40,563 nt of DNA from assembly GCF_000400465.1 (NCBI RefSeq), contig NW_008806303.1, forward strand, positions 1 through 40,563, given 5' to 3'. The stretch comes from Wallemia ichthyophaga EXF-994. Taxonomy: Eukaryota; Basidiomycota; Wallemiomycetes; Wallemiales; Wallemiaceae. How positions within the stretch are numbered: the stretch's first letter is position 1; the number at the start of each line of letters is the position of its first letter. The notes under the pieces are model-generated. The model was given only the letters and a program-made list of their open reading frames with translations, ran no database searches and had not been told where the DNA came from. A program made the translations under genes and the position numbers. Of this stretch, positions 10,244-20,900 are shown one piece after another.

Positions 10244-12616
10244 ATGGATCATCAAATAATTGGTATTGTGAATAAGCTTCAAGTGGGTTGTGATTGGGGA
10301 TATTTGAATACTGGTCATCTCACACATCCAAACCCAAGGACGCTTTCACAAATGTTGGAATCCCAAATCCAATCGATTTACCACAAATTACAGTCATTGG
10401 ATCTCAGTCGAGGTAATTTGCTGTTTACTTGGCTATACACGTACTCATTCATCCACTCTCAGCGGTAAATCATCTGTTTTAGAGGTTGGTGCATTTATCC
10501 CCGCTTAAATATCATTAATATTGATGGATTTTAGAATATTGTGGGTAAACACAGCTTAACAAGATAACCCGCTAATCCATTCACAGGTCGGTAGAGACTT
10601 CCTTCCACGTGGCACTGGTATCGTTACAAGAAGACCTTTGGTTGGTTGTCTTTGATTGGCTGAAATCTATATTCACTCGTCCATCCAGATTCTTCAACTT
10701 ATCCACAGACCTGCCACCGCTAAAAAAGAAGACAGTGGTGCGTCTCATCCGCTGTCGTCTTTGCCCAACCACTCACTCACTAAATCCCAGAAGAGCGCTC
10801 AAATGAAAACAACCCAGATGAATGGGGCGAATTCCTTCACTTGCCAGGCGAAAAATTCCACGATTTCGACAAGATCAGGGATGAAATTGTCAATGATACA
10901 GAATTAAAGACTGGTAAAAATGCTGGTATCAGTCCACTCCCAATTAACTTGAGGATCTTCTCCCCTAACGTCCTCACTTTGACCCTCGTTGACTTGCCGG
11001 GAATGACTCGCGTACCTGTCGGTGATCAGCCACGCGACATTGAAAGACAGATACGTGACATGCTCTACAAGTTCGTTTCCAAGCCTAATGCCGTCATTCT
11101 TGCTGTTACTGCTGCAAATACTGACTTAGCTAACTCTGATGGTCTCAAATTGGCTAGAGAAGTTGATCCAGACGGCACGAGAACTATTGGTGTACTTTCT
11201 AAAGTTGACTTGATGGACCAGGGTACCGATGTTGTCGATATTTTAGCCGGTAGAGTCATCCCCCTCCGACTAGGTTATGTTCCTGTCGTCAACAGAGGTC
11301 AACGCGATATAGAGCAGAAGAGAGCTATCTCCTCAGCATTAGAAACTGAAAGAGCCTTCTTTGAAAATCACAACAGCTATAGATCTAAAGCTCAATACTG
11401 CGGTACACCCTTCTTGACAAGGAAGTTGAACATGATACTCATGCATCACATCAAAACGTGCTTACCAGACATTAAATCAAAAATTTCTGCCTCATTGGCC
11501 AAATTCCAATCTGAATTACAATCATTAGGTGGTACACATGGACAGGACAACGGAGCGAATGTTGTCCTGACGGTCATAACAGACTTCTGTAATGAATTCA
11601 GAACAGTTATCGACGGTAACACCCATGACTTGTCCTTGCAAGAGTTATCAGGTGGTGCAAGAATTTCTTTCTGTTACCACGAGCTATTCAACAATGGTGT
11701 CAAGTCTATTGATCCGTTCGATCAAGTAAAAGACGGAGATATTCGCACTATATTATATAACAGCTCTGGATCGACACCTGCACTCTTCGTTGGTACTACC
11801 GCTTTCGAAATTATTGTCAAGCAGCAGATTAGAAGATTGGAGGATCCAGCCATCAAGTGTTGTGCACTTATTTATGAAGAGCTGATTAGAATACTTAGTC
11901 AACTACTCAGCAAGATACAATCTTTCAAGCGCTATCCAGCATTAAAGGAGAGGTTCAATAGTGTAGTCATTGCCTCGTTCAAGAAAGCAATGGAGCCAAC
12001 ACAGAAACTCGTGACTGACATGGTCAACATGCAAGCGTGTTACATTAATACCACACACCCAGATTTCTTATCAGGACACAAAGCTATGGCATTGGTGACA
12101 GAGCGCCAACAACAAGCACAAAAGGCTCCTCCACCAGCTGTGGACCCTAAGACAGGAAAATTGGCACCAGGTGTGTTGAACAACAATCGTGATTTAGATG
12201 TAGACACTAAGAAGGAAGAACCATCGTTCTTTGGCTCCTTCTTCTCCAAAGCGGGCAGTGGTACCGGGCAGAAGAAGAAGGGACCAGTGATGGAGTCACC
12301 ACCACCACAAATAAGACCACAGAGTGCTCTTAACGACAGAGAGCTACTTGAGACGGAGGTGATTAAGATGCTGATAACGTCATATTTCAATATCGTCAAG
12401 AGGGAAATGATCGACATGGTACCCAAAGCGATCTCATACACGCTCGTGCAAAAATCGAAGGATCACTTGCAGAGAGAGCTTTTACAAGAGCTCTACAAGA
12501 CAGAGGTGCTCGATGATTTGATGAAAGAGTCAGATTTCGTCGTGCAGAGGAGAAAAGAATGTATCAAGATGGTTGAAGCATTGAACAAAGCGGAGGAAAT
12601 CATTTCAACCGTCTAG
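10244..12616 (+). CDS. VPS1: dynamin-like GTPase Vps1
   Basis: Membrane-scission GTPase acting in Golgi/endosome-to-vacuole traffic, endocytosis and peroxisome fission. Exons: 10244-10282, 10339-10412, 10463-10484, 10535-10540, 10587-10640, 10689-10737 and 10791-12616. They sum to 2,070 nt and 689 residues (yeast Vps1 has 704). The fourth exon is only 6 nt (codons N-I) and restores the invariant segment [16 protein letters not shown]1 is GSQSSGKSS, split across exons 2 and 3. The G3 block is [17 protein letters not shown] and G4 is [12 protein letters not shown]. The middle domain follows. A low-complexity insert (about residues 515-580, with [12 protein letters not shown]) stands where dynamins have a PH domain. 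The C-terminal GED begins near [12 protein letters not shown]. No proline-rich domain is seen. Confidence 0.96.
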
Positions 12617-13111
12617 ACTGAATAAACTGAGTTAAGAATGAATACCAAATTTTCTTTTTCTAAGTGTTAATAATAAAAAATGGTGAAAATCTGCAAATAT
12701 ATAAAGAGGGATTTCGCCTTATGTTTCAAACCATCAGTACGTAGTATATGAGAGTGGTCATGCACTCAACACTATACAAATTCAACTGAATGGTGGCGTT
12801 AGTCAGTGACAGCTTTAGCCGGTGTAACGTATAGCACCTGTTGACGTACTGGAGAGCAATGGCGTGAGTTGAGGTTAGATCGGGCCGTCCGTTGTGCAAA
12901 CAACGTCGATGGTGGATCGCTATGGTCTCGCTCATGCCACGTCTGTGATTCCTAAGCATTCCGCTATGTCAATTTGGCTTTAACGGTTGTGCAAAACCCA
13001 CAGACGGACATACTCTTGTAAACTGAAATGAATATATATATCGTTAGACGTATCTGGATATAAATTTTGATGTTATTGACTTGATATTCTAGTGCTCAGA
13101 CTTACACTGTG
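12617..13111. other. intergenic region between VPS1 and permease gene
   Basis: About 495 bp. The left end is AT-rich with AATAAA-like sequences (12620-12690), likely the VPS1 3' end. From about 12760 to 13010 base composition is more even, with no reading frame resembling a protein and no tRNA, 5S or spliceosomal RNA that I recognise. The right end (13020-13110) is AT-rich and is probably the permease promoter. Confidence 0.5.
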
Positions 13112-14798
13112 ATGGACGAGGGCCATGTCAACTCGCCGCTTATGGCTTCGCAAAGTTCCTCGCAGCGATTCCACCACTCCAGGCAACGTGCAACCAGCGT
13201 TTCTAATGCCTTCGCTATCAATCCCATCCCTCTCCTCAGTAGCAGCGAAGACAATGACGGTGCTAGTGGTAACGCTGCAGTCTCGCCTAGTCGTACGATT
13301 GGCAGACTCGGTGGCGTGTCACTTGTATTCGGTATGATCGTCGGTTCTGGTATTTTCAGCAGTCCTGGAAATATACTCAGTCTGACTGGATCCCCTGGTG
13401 CCAGTTTGGTTACATGGGCAGTCGGTGGATTATTAGCTTGGATGGGTGCCAGTTGTTTCGCTGAACTTGGAACTGCTCTTCCTGTTTCCGGTGGTCCAGT
13501 GGCTTACTTGAGTTATGCATATGGTCCTCTGACATCCTTCACCTTTACTTTTACTTCCATCTCAATCATAAAGCCCTCAGGGGCTGCTCTCATAGCTACC
13601 ATCTTTGGCGAGTACCTCTCCCGTTTCTTCTGGCTCCTACCTAGCACAGCCGATAGTGTACCCAGCACCGATGACATACCGTCATGGCTCACAAGATTGA
13701 TAGCGTGTGCTGGCGTTGTCATTGTCTCTGCATTGAATATGGCTTCTACGCCTCTCTCCACCACGACGCAGACGCTGTTCATGTTGATCAAAATACTCGC
13801 TATCATTTTCGTAGTAGTGCTCGGCATAGTCGCTGCTGTGCGCGGAGGTTCTGATAATCTCGCACCGAGCAATGCGTTTACCGGTACCAATGTGAGTGCT
13901 TCCAGCACAGCTCTAGCGCTCTATTCGGCACTGTGGGCATTCGACGGATGGGACCAGTCCAATTATGTAGCTGGAGAGATGATAAACGTGCAGCGAAGCC
14001 TTCCTTTCGTTATTCACGTCTCAATGCCACTCACAATCATCATCTTCCTACTCGCTAACATGTCTTATCTGATTGCGATGCCTGTGTCACAGGTGGCCAT
14101 GTCTAACACTGTGGCGCTCGATCTGGGCAACAGTGTGCTAGGGAAAGTGGGAAGTGGGGTAGCGACTATCCTAATATCGATATCGGCCCTCGGCGCACTC
14201 AACAGCGGTGCATTGACGACGTCGCGTCTAATAAGCAGCGTCGCGGGTAGTCATACTGAGGCAGGCTTCTTGCCCAAATTTCTGTCTACTTTCAACTCCA
14301 AAACACACACACCGGTCAACGCACTAATCTTTCAGACACTCCTCACTTGCATTTATGTCGTCATCGGCGGAGGTTTTCAGACTCTGGTCAATTTCTACTC
14401 TATCGGGATTTGGTACTTCTACCTGCTCTGCGCGCTTGCTGTCGTGGTGCTCAGGATTAAGGAACCGGATTTAGAGAGACCTTACAAGACGTGGATAACT
14501 GTACCGATGGTGTTCTCGTCACTTACTATATTTTTGTTATGTGAGTTGGGCATCGCTGTTGGATAAACCGACTCATACTCATACTCACTCGCAATCACTA
14601 GGTATGCCCGTGTTCGCTGCACCACTCGAAGCTGCAGCGGCATTTGGATTCATTGGTCTCAGCGTGCCGATATACTTTATATCCAACTACGTCAAATATC
14701 GTGAATTAAACATTTACCAGCACATCCCAAGCTTTATAAAGAATCGAATGGGTAAATCTAATTACAGTAAAATACCAGTAGAGATGCAAGATTTGTAG
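13112..14798 (+). CDS. amino-acid permease, APC superfamily LAT/Mup1-type
   Basis: Predicted polytopic plasma-membrane amino-acid transporter. Exons 13112-14540 and 14602-14798 (intron 61 nt) give 541 residues. The first ~65 residues are Ser-rich and cytosolic-looking. The transporter core then begins with SLVFGMIVGSGIFSSPG, the substrate-binding GSGIF motif of TM1 in SLC7/APC carriers, followed by about twelve hydrophobic segments. Other family-like blocks are GASCFAELGTALPVSGG, the block WAFDGWDQSNYVAGEM of TM6 and RLISSVAGSHTEAGFLP. These resemble fungal high-affinity methionine permease/LAT-type carriers, but substrate cannot be read from sequence. A GTG directly before the ATG is not needed as a start. 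It is followed on the same strand by the complex I subunit gene 78 bp away. Confidence 0.87.
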
Positions 14799-14876
14799 AA
14801 GCGCTAATTTAATTTTTGTATTTTTATATTTCCGTTGTACACCGAGTAAATAGAGGGTTTCTATTGGACGTTGAGG

Positions 14877-15701
14877 ATGTTGAGCATTAGAGGCGTAAGA
14901 AATTTAGCAAGGAGTGGCAGAGCGTTGAGGAGTATCTCTACGTCCACCGCACGCAGCTCAGATGCACTCTTTGTGGTTAGTTGGGGTGTCTAAATGGCTT
15001 CGTATGGCTGACGGGACACAGCACAGAGACACGGAATACAACAACAGCTCAGTGGGTGCAGGCGGAACAGAAAAAGCCACTCTAACACGCAGCAGATCCC
15101 ATTCAAATTCAACAGCCAAAATGAACCAATTACAAAAGAGATATTAAGCAGATATCCTCCACAGTACAAGAAAGGCGCTATTATGCCCCTTCTAGATCTC
15201 GCTCAACGCCAAAACCAAGGTTGGACAAGCATAAGCTGTATGAACGAGGTGGCAAAGATTGTCGAGGTACCTCCAATGAGAGTTTACGAGGTAGCCACGT
15301 TCTATACTATGTACAATAGGGAACCAGTGGGTGATCACCTCGTACAAGTCTGCACTACAACGCCGTGTATGTTGAACGGTGCTTACGATATCATGCACGC
15401 TATCGAAAAGGATTTGCACGTCAAGCCAGGCCATACGACTAATGATAAGAAGTTCACTCTCCTTGAGGTGGAATGCTTGGGCGCTTGCTCTAACGCTCCA
15501 ATGATGCAGATCAATGATCACTACTACGAGGATCTCAACAACAAGAGCACACTCGATATCATTAACCAGCTCAAGAATGGTAAGCAGCCTCACATCGGCC
15601 CTCAATCTACCAGACACACCTGCGAGAACAGCAGCGGTCTGACCAATCTCACTGAAAAACCTTATGGTCCTGGTGAACACTGCCAGCCTGAATTCCAGTA
15701 A
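14877..15701 (+). CDS. NDUFV2: NADH:ubiquinone oxidoreductase 24-kDa subunit (NuoE/NDUFV2)
   Basis: Peripheral-arm subunit of mitochondrial complex I carrying the N1a [2Fe-2S] cluster. Exons 14877-14975, 15022-15051 and 15093-15701 give 245 residues. The N-terminus [19 protein letters not shown] is a basic, Ser-rich mitochondrial presequence. The conserved part starts [14 protein letters not shown], which is only continuous after splicing the 46- and 41-nt introns; a 30-nt exon carries [10 protein letters not shown]. The cluster cysteines are visible as CTTTPC and, about 40 residues later, CLGAC. The block [19 protein letters not shown] is diagnostic. The stop codon lies just 15 bp from the stop of the small gene on the opposite strand. 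This organism therefore has canonical complex I. Confidence 0.96.
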
Positions 15702-15716
15702 TTATTAATACATTTT

Positions 15717-16046
15717 CTATCGTTCCTTTACATGATCCGTGGGTATCGTTGGGGGTGTTTTGGTACTGGTGCTAGTGCTGTTTCTACTTGTACTACTGTT
15801 GCTACTTGTGCTCCCGCTTTCGTCTACAACTTGGTTGGCAGCTTCTTCCTCATCCATACTTCGGTATTTACGCCTGTATATTATAAAAAACACAGCCAGA
15901 TATCCAGCGCATATTATAACTGTCTTTATGTTATTCGTTTACCTCCACTAAGCATCACACTCACGCACTGCTACTATTATCGCTGCGAAGAATACATGGT
16001 CTCCTCTTTTGTCACCTGGCTGAGCAGTATATTTCACAGAAACCAT
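15717..16046 (-). CDS. predicted small single-pass membrane protein, spliced (94 residues)
   Basis: Not recognised as a known family. Two minus-strand exons, 16046-15969 and 15923-15717, join in phase 0 across a 45-nt intron with donor GTGCGT (also used in ADK2 and VPS1) and acceptor AAAG. They form an uninterrupted 94-residue frame, MVSVKYTAQPGDKRGDHV followed by a hydrophobic helix of about 27 residues. The helix ends at the positive cluster YRRKYRS, followed by an acidic, then Ser/Thr-rich tail ending TDHVKER. The positive cluster after the helix suggests the tail is cytosolic, with a short lumenal or outside N-terminus. The gene fits neatly between SAD1 (134 bp upstream) and the convergent NDUFV2 stop (15 bp). 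Support is coding logic and intron fit only, so it is a prediction. Confidence 0.5.
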
Positions 16047-16180
16047 ATGGCATATTGTGAACGTTTATTTGTAAGAGACGCAAACAGACTCTTGTATAAG
16101 TTACGTTGCTATTTTTACATTTTTCTATCAGTTACGTCAATTTATTTTTAGTTGCTGTATGATGCCGCTATTTAAACTAT

Positions 16181-17571
16181 CTAATCTCTCTGTTGCCAAA
16201 CCTGCATTTCATTTTCAGCTTTTCTATCTCCTTCAACGCCTTCACTCAACTCACCTGCAAATATGTCTCACCAAGGAAAATAAGTCGTCTGTCGATCTCT
16301 TCAACAAACAAATCCTGCAACTGGTACCACTTGTTAGTGCCATCGTCATTTGTCAACGGCGACTTGAGCTGCGATTTCCATTTACTGCTGTTGTTGTTAT
16401 CGTGCTCGTGGCAGATATTCGCTACCAGATCATATACTGTACTCTCGTCACCATCACTATTCTCCACGTAATCCTTAAAGTCTACACCCGAGATTGGGTA
16501 GTTTATGATTGTCTGATTGTACTCCTCCTTGAATTTGTTCTTGGAAAACCTCTTGAAGTGTATTATGAGATACTTGGGCAACTTAACCAATTGGTAAGAC
16601 CGTCTCTGACCGAATTGCTCTTGTTTGTGCACTCCGTCATACTTTCTTAGCACCTCAGCTAACGATACCTGTGGAATAATGTTCTCATCGTCACTGAAAA
16701 CAGGTTTGGGCGGTAAATCGCACGATAAGATGAGGAATGGTGTGGTATTGATAGCTATCTTATCCTCTTCTATGAACTTCTTATCAATCTCTTCATTTTC
16801 GTCGAGCTGAATGATTTTCTGCGACGTTATTCGCAACATGCCTTGAAATAACCTGTATATCACACTACTATCAGGCTTCTTGCTACCACCTAAATCCTTG
16901 TGAAGGGAATTGAGAAGAAATGTAAGAAATTCGACTGGATCCGCTGAGTTCTGTATATTAAATCTATTCTTCGACAGCTTTGACATCAATTCCAATAGTT
17001 CATGAGGACTGACTTGAGATTTGAATAGATGCTTATTCCACATTCGTTTATTTAGCGTGCTAAAGCGCTCCAATAGCTCGCTCCTGTAAGTATCCATGAG
17101 GAGGAATGCATTTCTGAGCGGATTGATATGTGTGAGCGTATGAATGATAACATTCGCGTAATCGTTCTTCTTCATATTGTTCAAACCGACATATCCACAC
17201 AAATAGGGTTGTTTAGTGAGGTCATGGCTTATCACTGCGTTATCGAGCTGGTTGACCTCTTCCCCGGTGTATGCTGGTTGAAGAACTCGGACAATATCGC
17301 TCAACGAGTTGTCCTCTACTTTGTAATCCTCTGGGAGAATGTAGAACTCTTTCCTGTCTAAGCTCAAGAAGACATGATGCTCTTCGTCGATTGAGTGGTT
17401 ATAAGCTGGTGACGACTTGGACCGGCCTTGAAAGTAGCGCCCACAAACGAGACAGCAGTAGACAGATTTATTCGTAAGCGAAACACTACAAACTTTCTCA
17501 AAATCGAAATCTAGCAGGTGGCGGTTGATCGTGTCTAGGTATAAATTACTCTGAACTTCCCTCTTGGCCAT
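16181..17571 (-). CDS. SAD1: U4/U6.U5 tri-snRNP protein Sad1 (USP39-type inactive ubiquitin protease)
   Basis: Splicing factor that stabilises the U4/U6.U5 tri-snRNP. Exons 17571-16255 and 16201-16181 (intron 53 nt) give 445 residues. The last exon has only seven codons including the stop and restores the C-terminus YLQVWQQRD. The N-terminal part has NLYLDTINRHLLDFDFEKVCS and the ZnF-UBP cysteines in CCLVCGRYFQGR, followed by histidines. The protease-like fold then begins at YVGLNNMKKNDYAN, where active enzymes have the catalytic Cys box; Cys is replaced by Asp, as in the inactive USP39/Sad1 family. The start is the ATG preceding AKREVQSNLYLD; no better upstream ATG is in frame. It is divergent from SDHAF1 (105 bp). 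Confidence 0.93.
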
Positions 17572-17676
17572 CGACGTCAACGTTGAAGGGATATTGAATA
17601 ACTTTTGTGGCAATCCCGTTATTATTACATTCTAAACATCAATCAATGCATTGATCCATACAAAGTCTCTCCAGTA
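17572..17676. promoter_or_regulatory. bidirectional promoter SAD1/SDHAF1
   Basis: 105 bp between divergent start codons of a splicing-factor gene and a mitochondrial assembly-factor gene. It must hold the core promoters of both. No specific elements are claimed. Confidence 0.45.
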
Positions 17677-17952
17677 ATGCGTAAATCAGGTCTTCAACTT
17701 CATACGGTCAGCCTCTACAGACAGGCACTCAGGATGGCACTCTCTAAGCCGCATGATCATCGTAAATCGTGGATCGCGTTCGTCAGATTCAATTTCCGTC
17801 AATACTCAAATATTTCACCAAGAGACGTCAGTTCAATTGAGTATTTACAAAGAAAGACATCGAGGTTAATTGAAACATATTCAAACCCTTCTGCGAAATC
17901 CATTAATTTATCTAATCATGCTAAAATTTACATTCCTACTAAAAATTTTTAA
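17677..17952 (+). CDS. SDHAF1: succinate dehydrogenase assembly factor 1 (LYR protein)
   Basis: Mitochondrial LYR-motif protein (yeast Sdh6) that helps insert Fe-S clusters into the SdhB subunit of complex II. The single exon encodes 91 residues starting MRKSGLQLHTVSLYRQALR. The L-Y-R motif sits near residue 13. The segment FVRFNFRQYSNISPRDVSSI contains the conserved FR...R pattern and the downstream helix typical of SDHAF1. The frame is open upstream to 17605, but the ATG at 17677 gives the family N-terminus. The stop is 17 bp from the convergent myosin stop. Length agrees with yeast Sdh6 (about 80-90). Confidence 0.85.
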   Translation: MRKSGLQLHTVSLYRQALRMALSKPHDHRKSWIAFVRFNFRQYSNISPRDVSSIEYLQRKTSRLIETYSNPSAKSINLSNHAKIYIPTKNF

Positions 17953-17969
17953 TACATGTTTGATTTGTG

Positions 17970-20900
17970 TTACATTTTGTTGAAGGAAGCCCTTGCTGAT
18001 TCAAATGAGTAGCGCTTGCCTAGTTCAGGTGTAGGTTTAGATGAGTATGGTGTATACGAGATTGGCGGTGTAGGCGGTGGTGGCATAGAAGATATAGATT
18101 GTGAATGGTGATTACCATGCAGACTCCGGTTAGACGCTCTTAACGCTGAATCCCTATCTAAACCGCTAGACATAGTCCTACTCCGCGCCCTTAGCACTTC
18201 TATATCTTCTTCCAATCGGCGATTATCCTCCTCTTGCATCTTGAGATCACGCTGATAACGCCTCTTCTCCACTTCAATCACATTTCTCGCCTCTTCCAGT
18301 TTCTTGTAGACATTCTCGCAATCCTTCTCCTTTATTTTGATTATTTGCTCAAGTTCGAGGAGACGCTTATCTGTAGGAGTCCGCAGTCGAATTTCCAGCT
18401 CAGTGAGCTGTTCCGGAGTTAGACGAGACTTGATCTTTTCAGCTGACTTCATCTGGGTTGACATGTTCGTGATCTCCATACGTGATTCTCTGAGCTGTCG
18501 GTCTGTTACGCGCTTCGCCTCTTCAAGGACGTGTACATGCTCAATCACTGTCTTGTCACTACGTGATCTGCTTAACAAATCTACCTCTTGCTGCGACGCT
18601 AGAAGGTCGTCCTTCATCACACTCAGTTTTGTCTCTAGATCACTGATCACTTCTTTGAGATTGTTCATATCGACTTTACGTGATTTGGATTCTTGGCTGC
18701 GACGATCTTCGACTGATTTAATATCATACGTTAGCACTTCATTGGATTGTCTTATGTTGTCGCGCTCTATTCTCAATTCGTCGCGCTCCTTCTCGAGGTC
18801 AAGACAGGCGTCTTCATAGTCATTTTGTTTCTTATGAGAAAGTTGCAACGCTCTTTGCAGTTGCTATTTGTCGTGATTAGCATATATTCAACTCCCAAAA
18901 GTCAAACTCACGTCGTTGTCCTGTTGTGATTGCCGCAAGGTTGATTCGAATTCAGTTTGCACGGCTAAGATGGATTCAAACTCGTTCATGATTCTTTGAT
19001 TCTTTTCTTCACTTTGATGCAGTTGTCGCAAAGTCGAATCATACTCAGATTGCAGTCTTCTAAAAGACTCAAATTCACTCTTGATCCTCTCACTCTTGTT
19101 CTCACTTTGCTGTAATTGCGATTGTAGCAACTTGATGTCATTATTTTTCTCGACAGTACCCTGACGCAGAGCATCATGCTGCAACACCTCCTCATCGTAG
19201 TCCTGCTTCAATCTCTCGTAGTTGTCTTTGTGGGCTTCTGCGTGGAGTGCCCTCTCCACGACTTCGTCGTAGTCTTGTTGCAGTCTTTCGTAGTTGACTT
19301 TGTAAGTTTCTGCTTCGACTGCTCTCTGAACCTCTTCATCGTAGTCTTGCTTCAATCTTTCATAGCTGTCTTTATAGGCTTCTGCGTGGAGTGCTCTCTT
19401 CACCACTTCATCGTAGTCTTGTTGCAGTCTTTCGTAGTTGACTTTGTAAGTTTCTGCTTCGACTGCTCTCTGAACCTCTTCATCGTAGTCCTGTTTCAAT
19501 CTTTTGTAGTTGTCTTCGTAAGACTCTGCATCGAGCGCTCTCTTCTTGAGTGATTCAATTTCACTCCTTGAGGTTTCAGCATCTTCTATAGATTGAGTTA
19601 GTTGCTCGCGCATTTCCTCCAATTCGTCGTCTCTTGTACTCTTAGAATGCTTAAATTGCAGCACAACATCAGCCAACTCGCTTTCCACCTCCTGGCATCT
19701 CAAGGAGATATCGTCAAATCTTGTACTCTTCTCCTCGAATTCCTGCAGCTGATGGAGTGTTTCGGTGAGCTTACTGCGAAGTGCCTGCAACTCCCGTCCA
19801 AATTTGTCGCGCTCAGAGGATGTTACTGCAAGTCTGTGCTCATAATCATTGGCTAGTTCCTTCATTTTACTATTGTCAGCCACTGTACTTTCCAAGCGCA
19901 AGATTTCGGTACTGGCAATATCAAAGTCGCTTCTTAGATCCTGGTGTCGAGATTCCGCCTCTTTCATTCCATTCAATGCCTTTTCGAGTTGGTTTTCTAG
20001 ATCTTTGATGAAAGCACGGTGGTTGTCTATCTCTTCGCTCATCTCAACTTCGCGCGTCTGGAATCTTTCTATGAGGTGCGAGTTTTGCAGTGATTGATCC
20101 CGTTCGGTTTCTAAGGCTGTTTGTGTACTCATAAGCAGCTTTTGTATGCGCCTCTGTTCAGAGTTATTCGCTTGCTGGTCTTTTACTATAAATTCAAGCC
20201 TCCTCTGCATGGATTGTAATTGATCCTGTCGAGCGTCAGTTATTGAGTATACTAAGTACTAATTATTATACTTACTTCCCGCTTCCTGATCTCCTCTTCG
20301 GATCTCGTAGCAGTTAGGAGTGGTCTGACCTTATTAAAAACTCTCCACCATGCCCATTGCGATAGGTTGTTAGATAACTCAGCGTTCCTATTGATAATTA
20401 GAGCAGCGTTGGCCTTATTTCTCAGCTTGTGTATAATCCTCCTCGTAATGAATCCTCTAGAAGATGCTTGAATGGACGTGAACAAGTCGTAGAGAATGTT
20501 GTCCCTTCTCTCTTCCATTTCGGCGAGCACACCTGACTTGAAGAAGATCTTGCTATTACCGATTCTGTATAGCTCTGAGTCCAGCTCCAAACTCTCGAGC
20601 ATGCGCTGGCACACTTTCCTAGCATCCATATAGTGTACTGAGAGAACATTTGGAGTGAGGACACCATACCTGGATCTGAACTCTGAGAACGGCAGTCTGT
20701 TTGGATAACCCAGTCTAGCAATTCTGATACCCTCCAGTACACCATTGCAGCGCAGCTGATCGAGTACAAGATTTACCTCAATTCTTCCCGGCTTCTTTAT
20801 TGAGTTGGGTAGAATACATCTGACGAAATGTGGTTCCGTAGAGTTGAGTTGCCTCATCAACGCATTTAGCTGCTCTTTATGTCTTTGTGCGACAGTTCTG

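Noticed and set aside
12726-12959. Minus-strand 77-codon frame between VPS1 and the permease
   Set aside because: Composition is random-looking (many His/Arg/Thr), with no motif, intron logic or neighbour relation.
12760-13010. Possible structured non-coding RNA because of higher GC in the VPS1-permease gap
   Set aside because: No U1/U2/U4/U5/U6, 5S, SRP, RNase P, box C/D or H/ACA signature could be recognised by eye.
15739-15951. Plus-strand hydrophobic frame (MGIVGGVLVLVLVLFLL...) downstream of NDUFV2
   Set aside because: It is antisense to the Ser/Thr-rich tail exon of the predicted membrane protein; the Leu/Val run is the shadow of its Ser/Thr codons.
19176-19553. Plus-strand 125-codon repeated frame opposite the myosin tail (VVLLQSFVVDFVSFCF repeats)
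   Set aside because: Antisense shadow of the 24-residue coiled-coil repeats; the sense frame is clearly the myosin.
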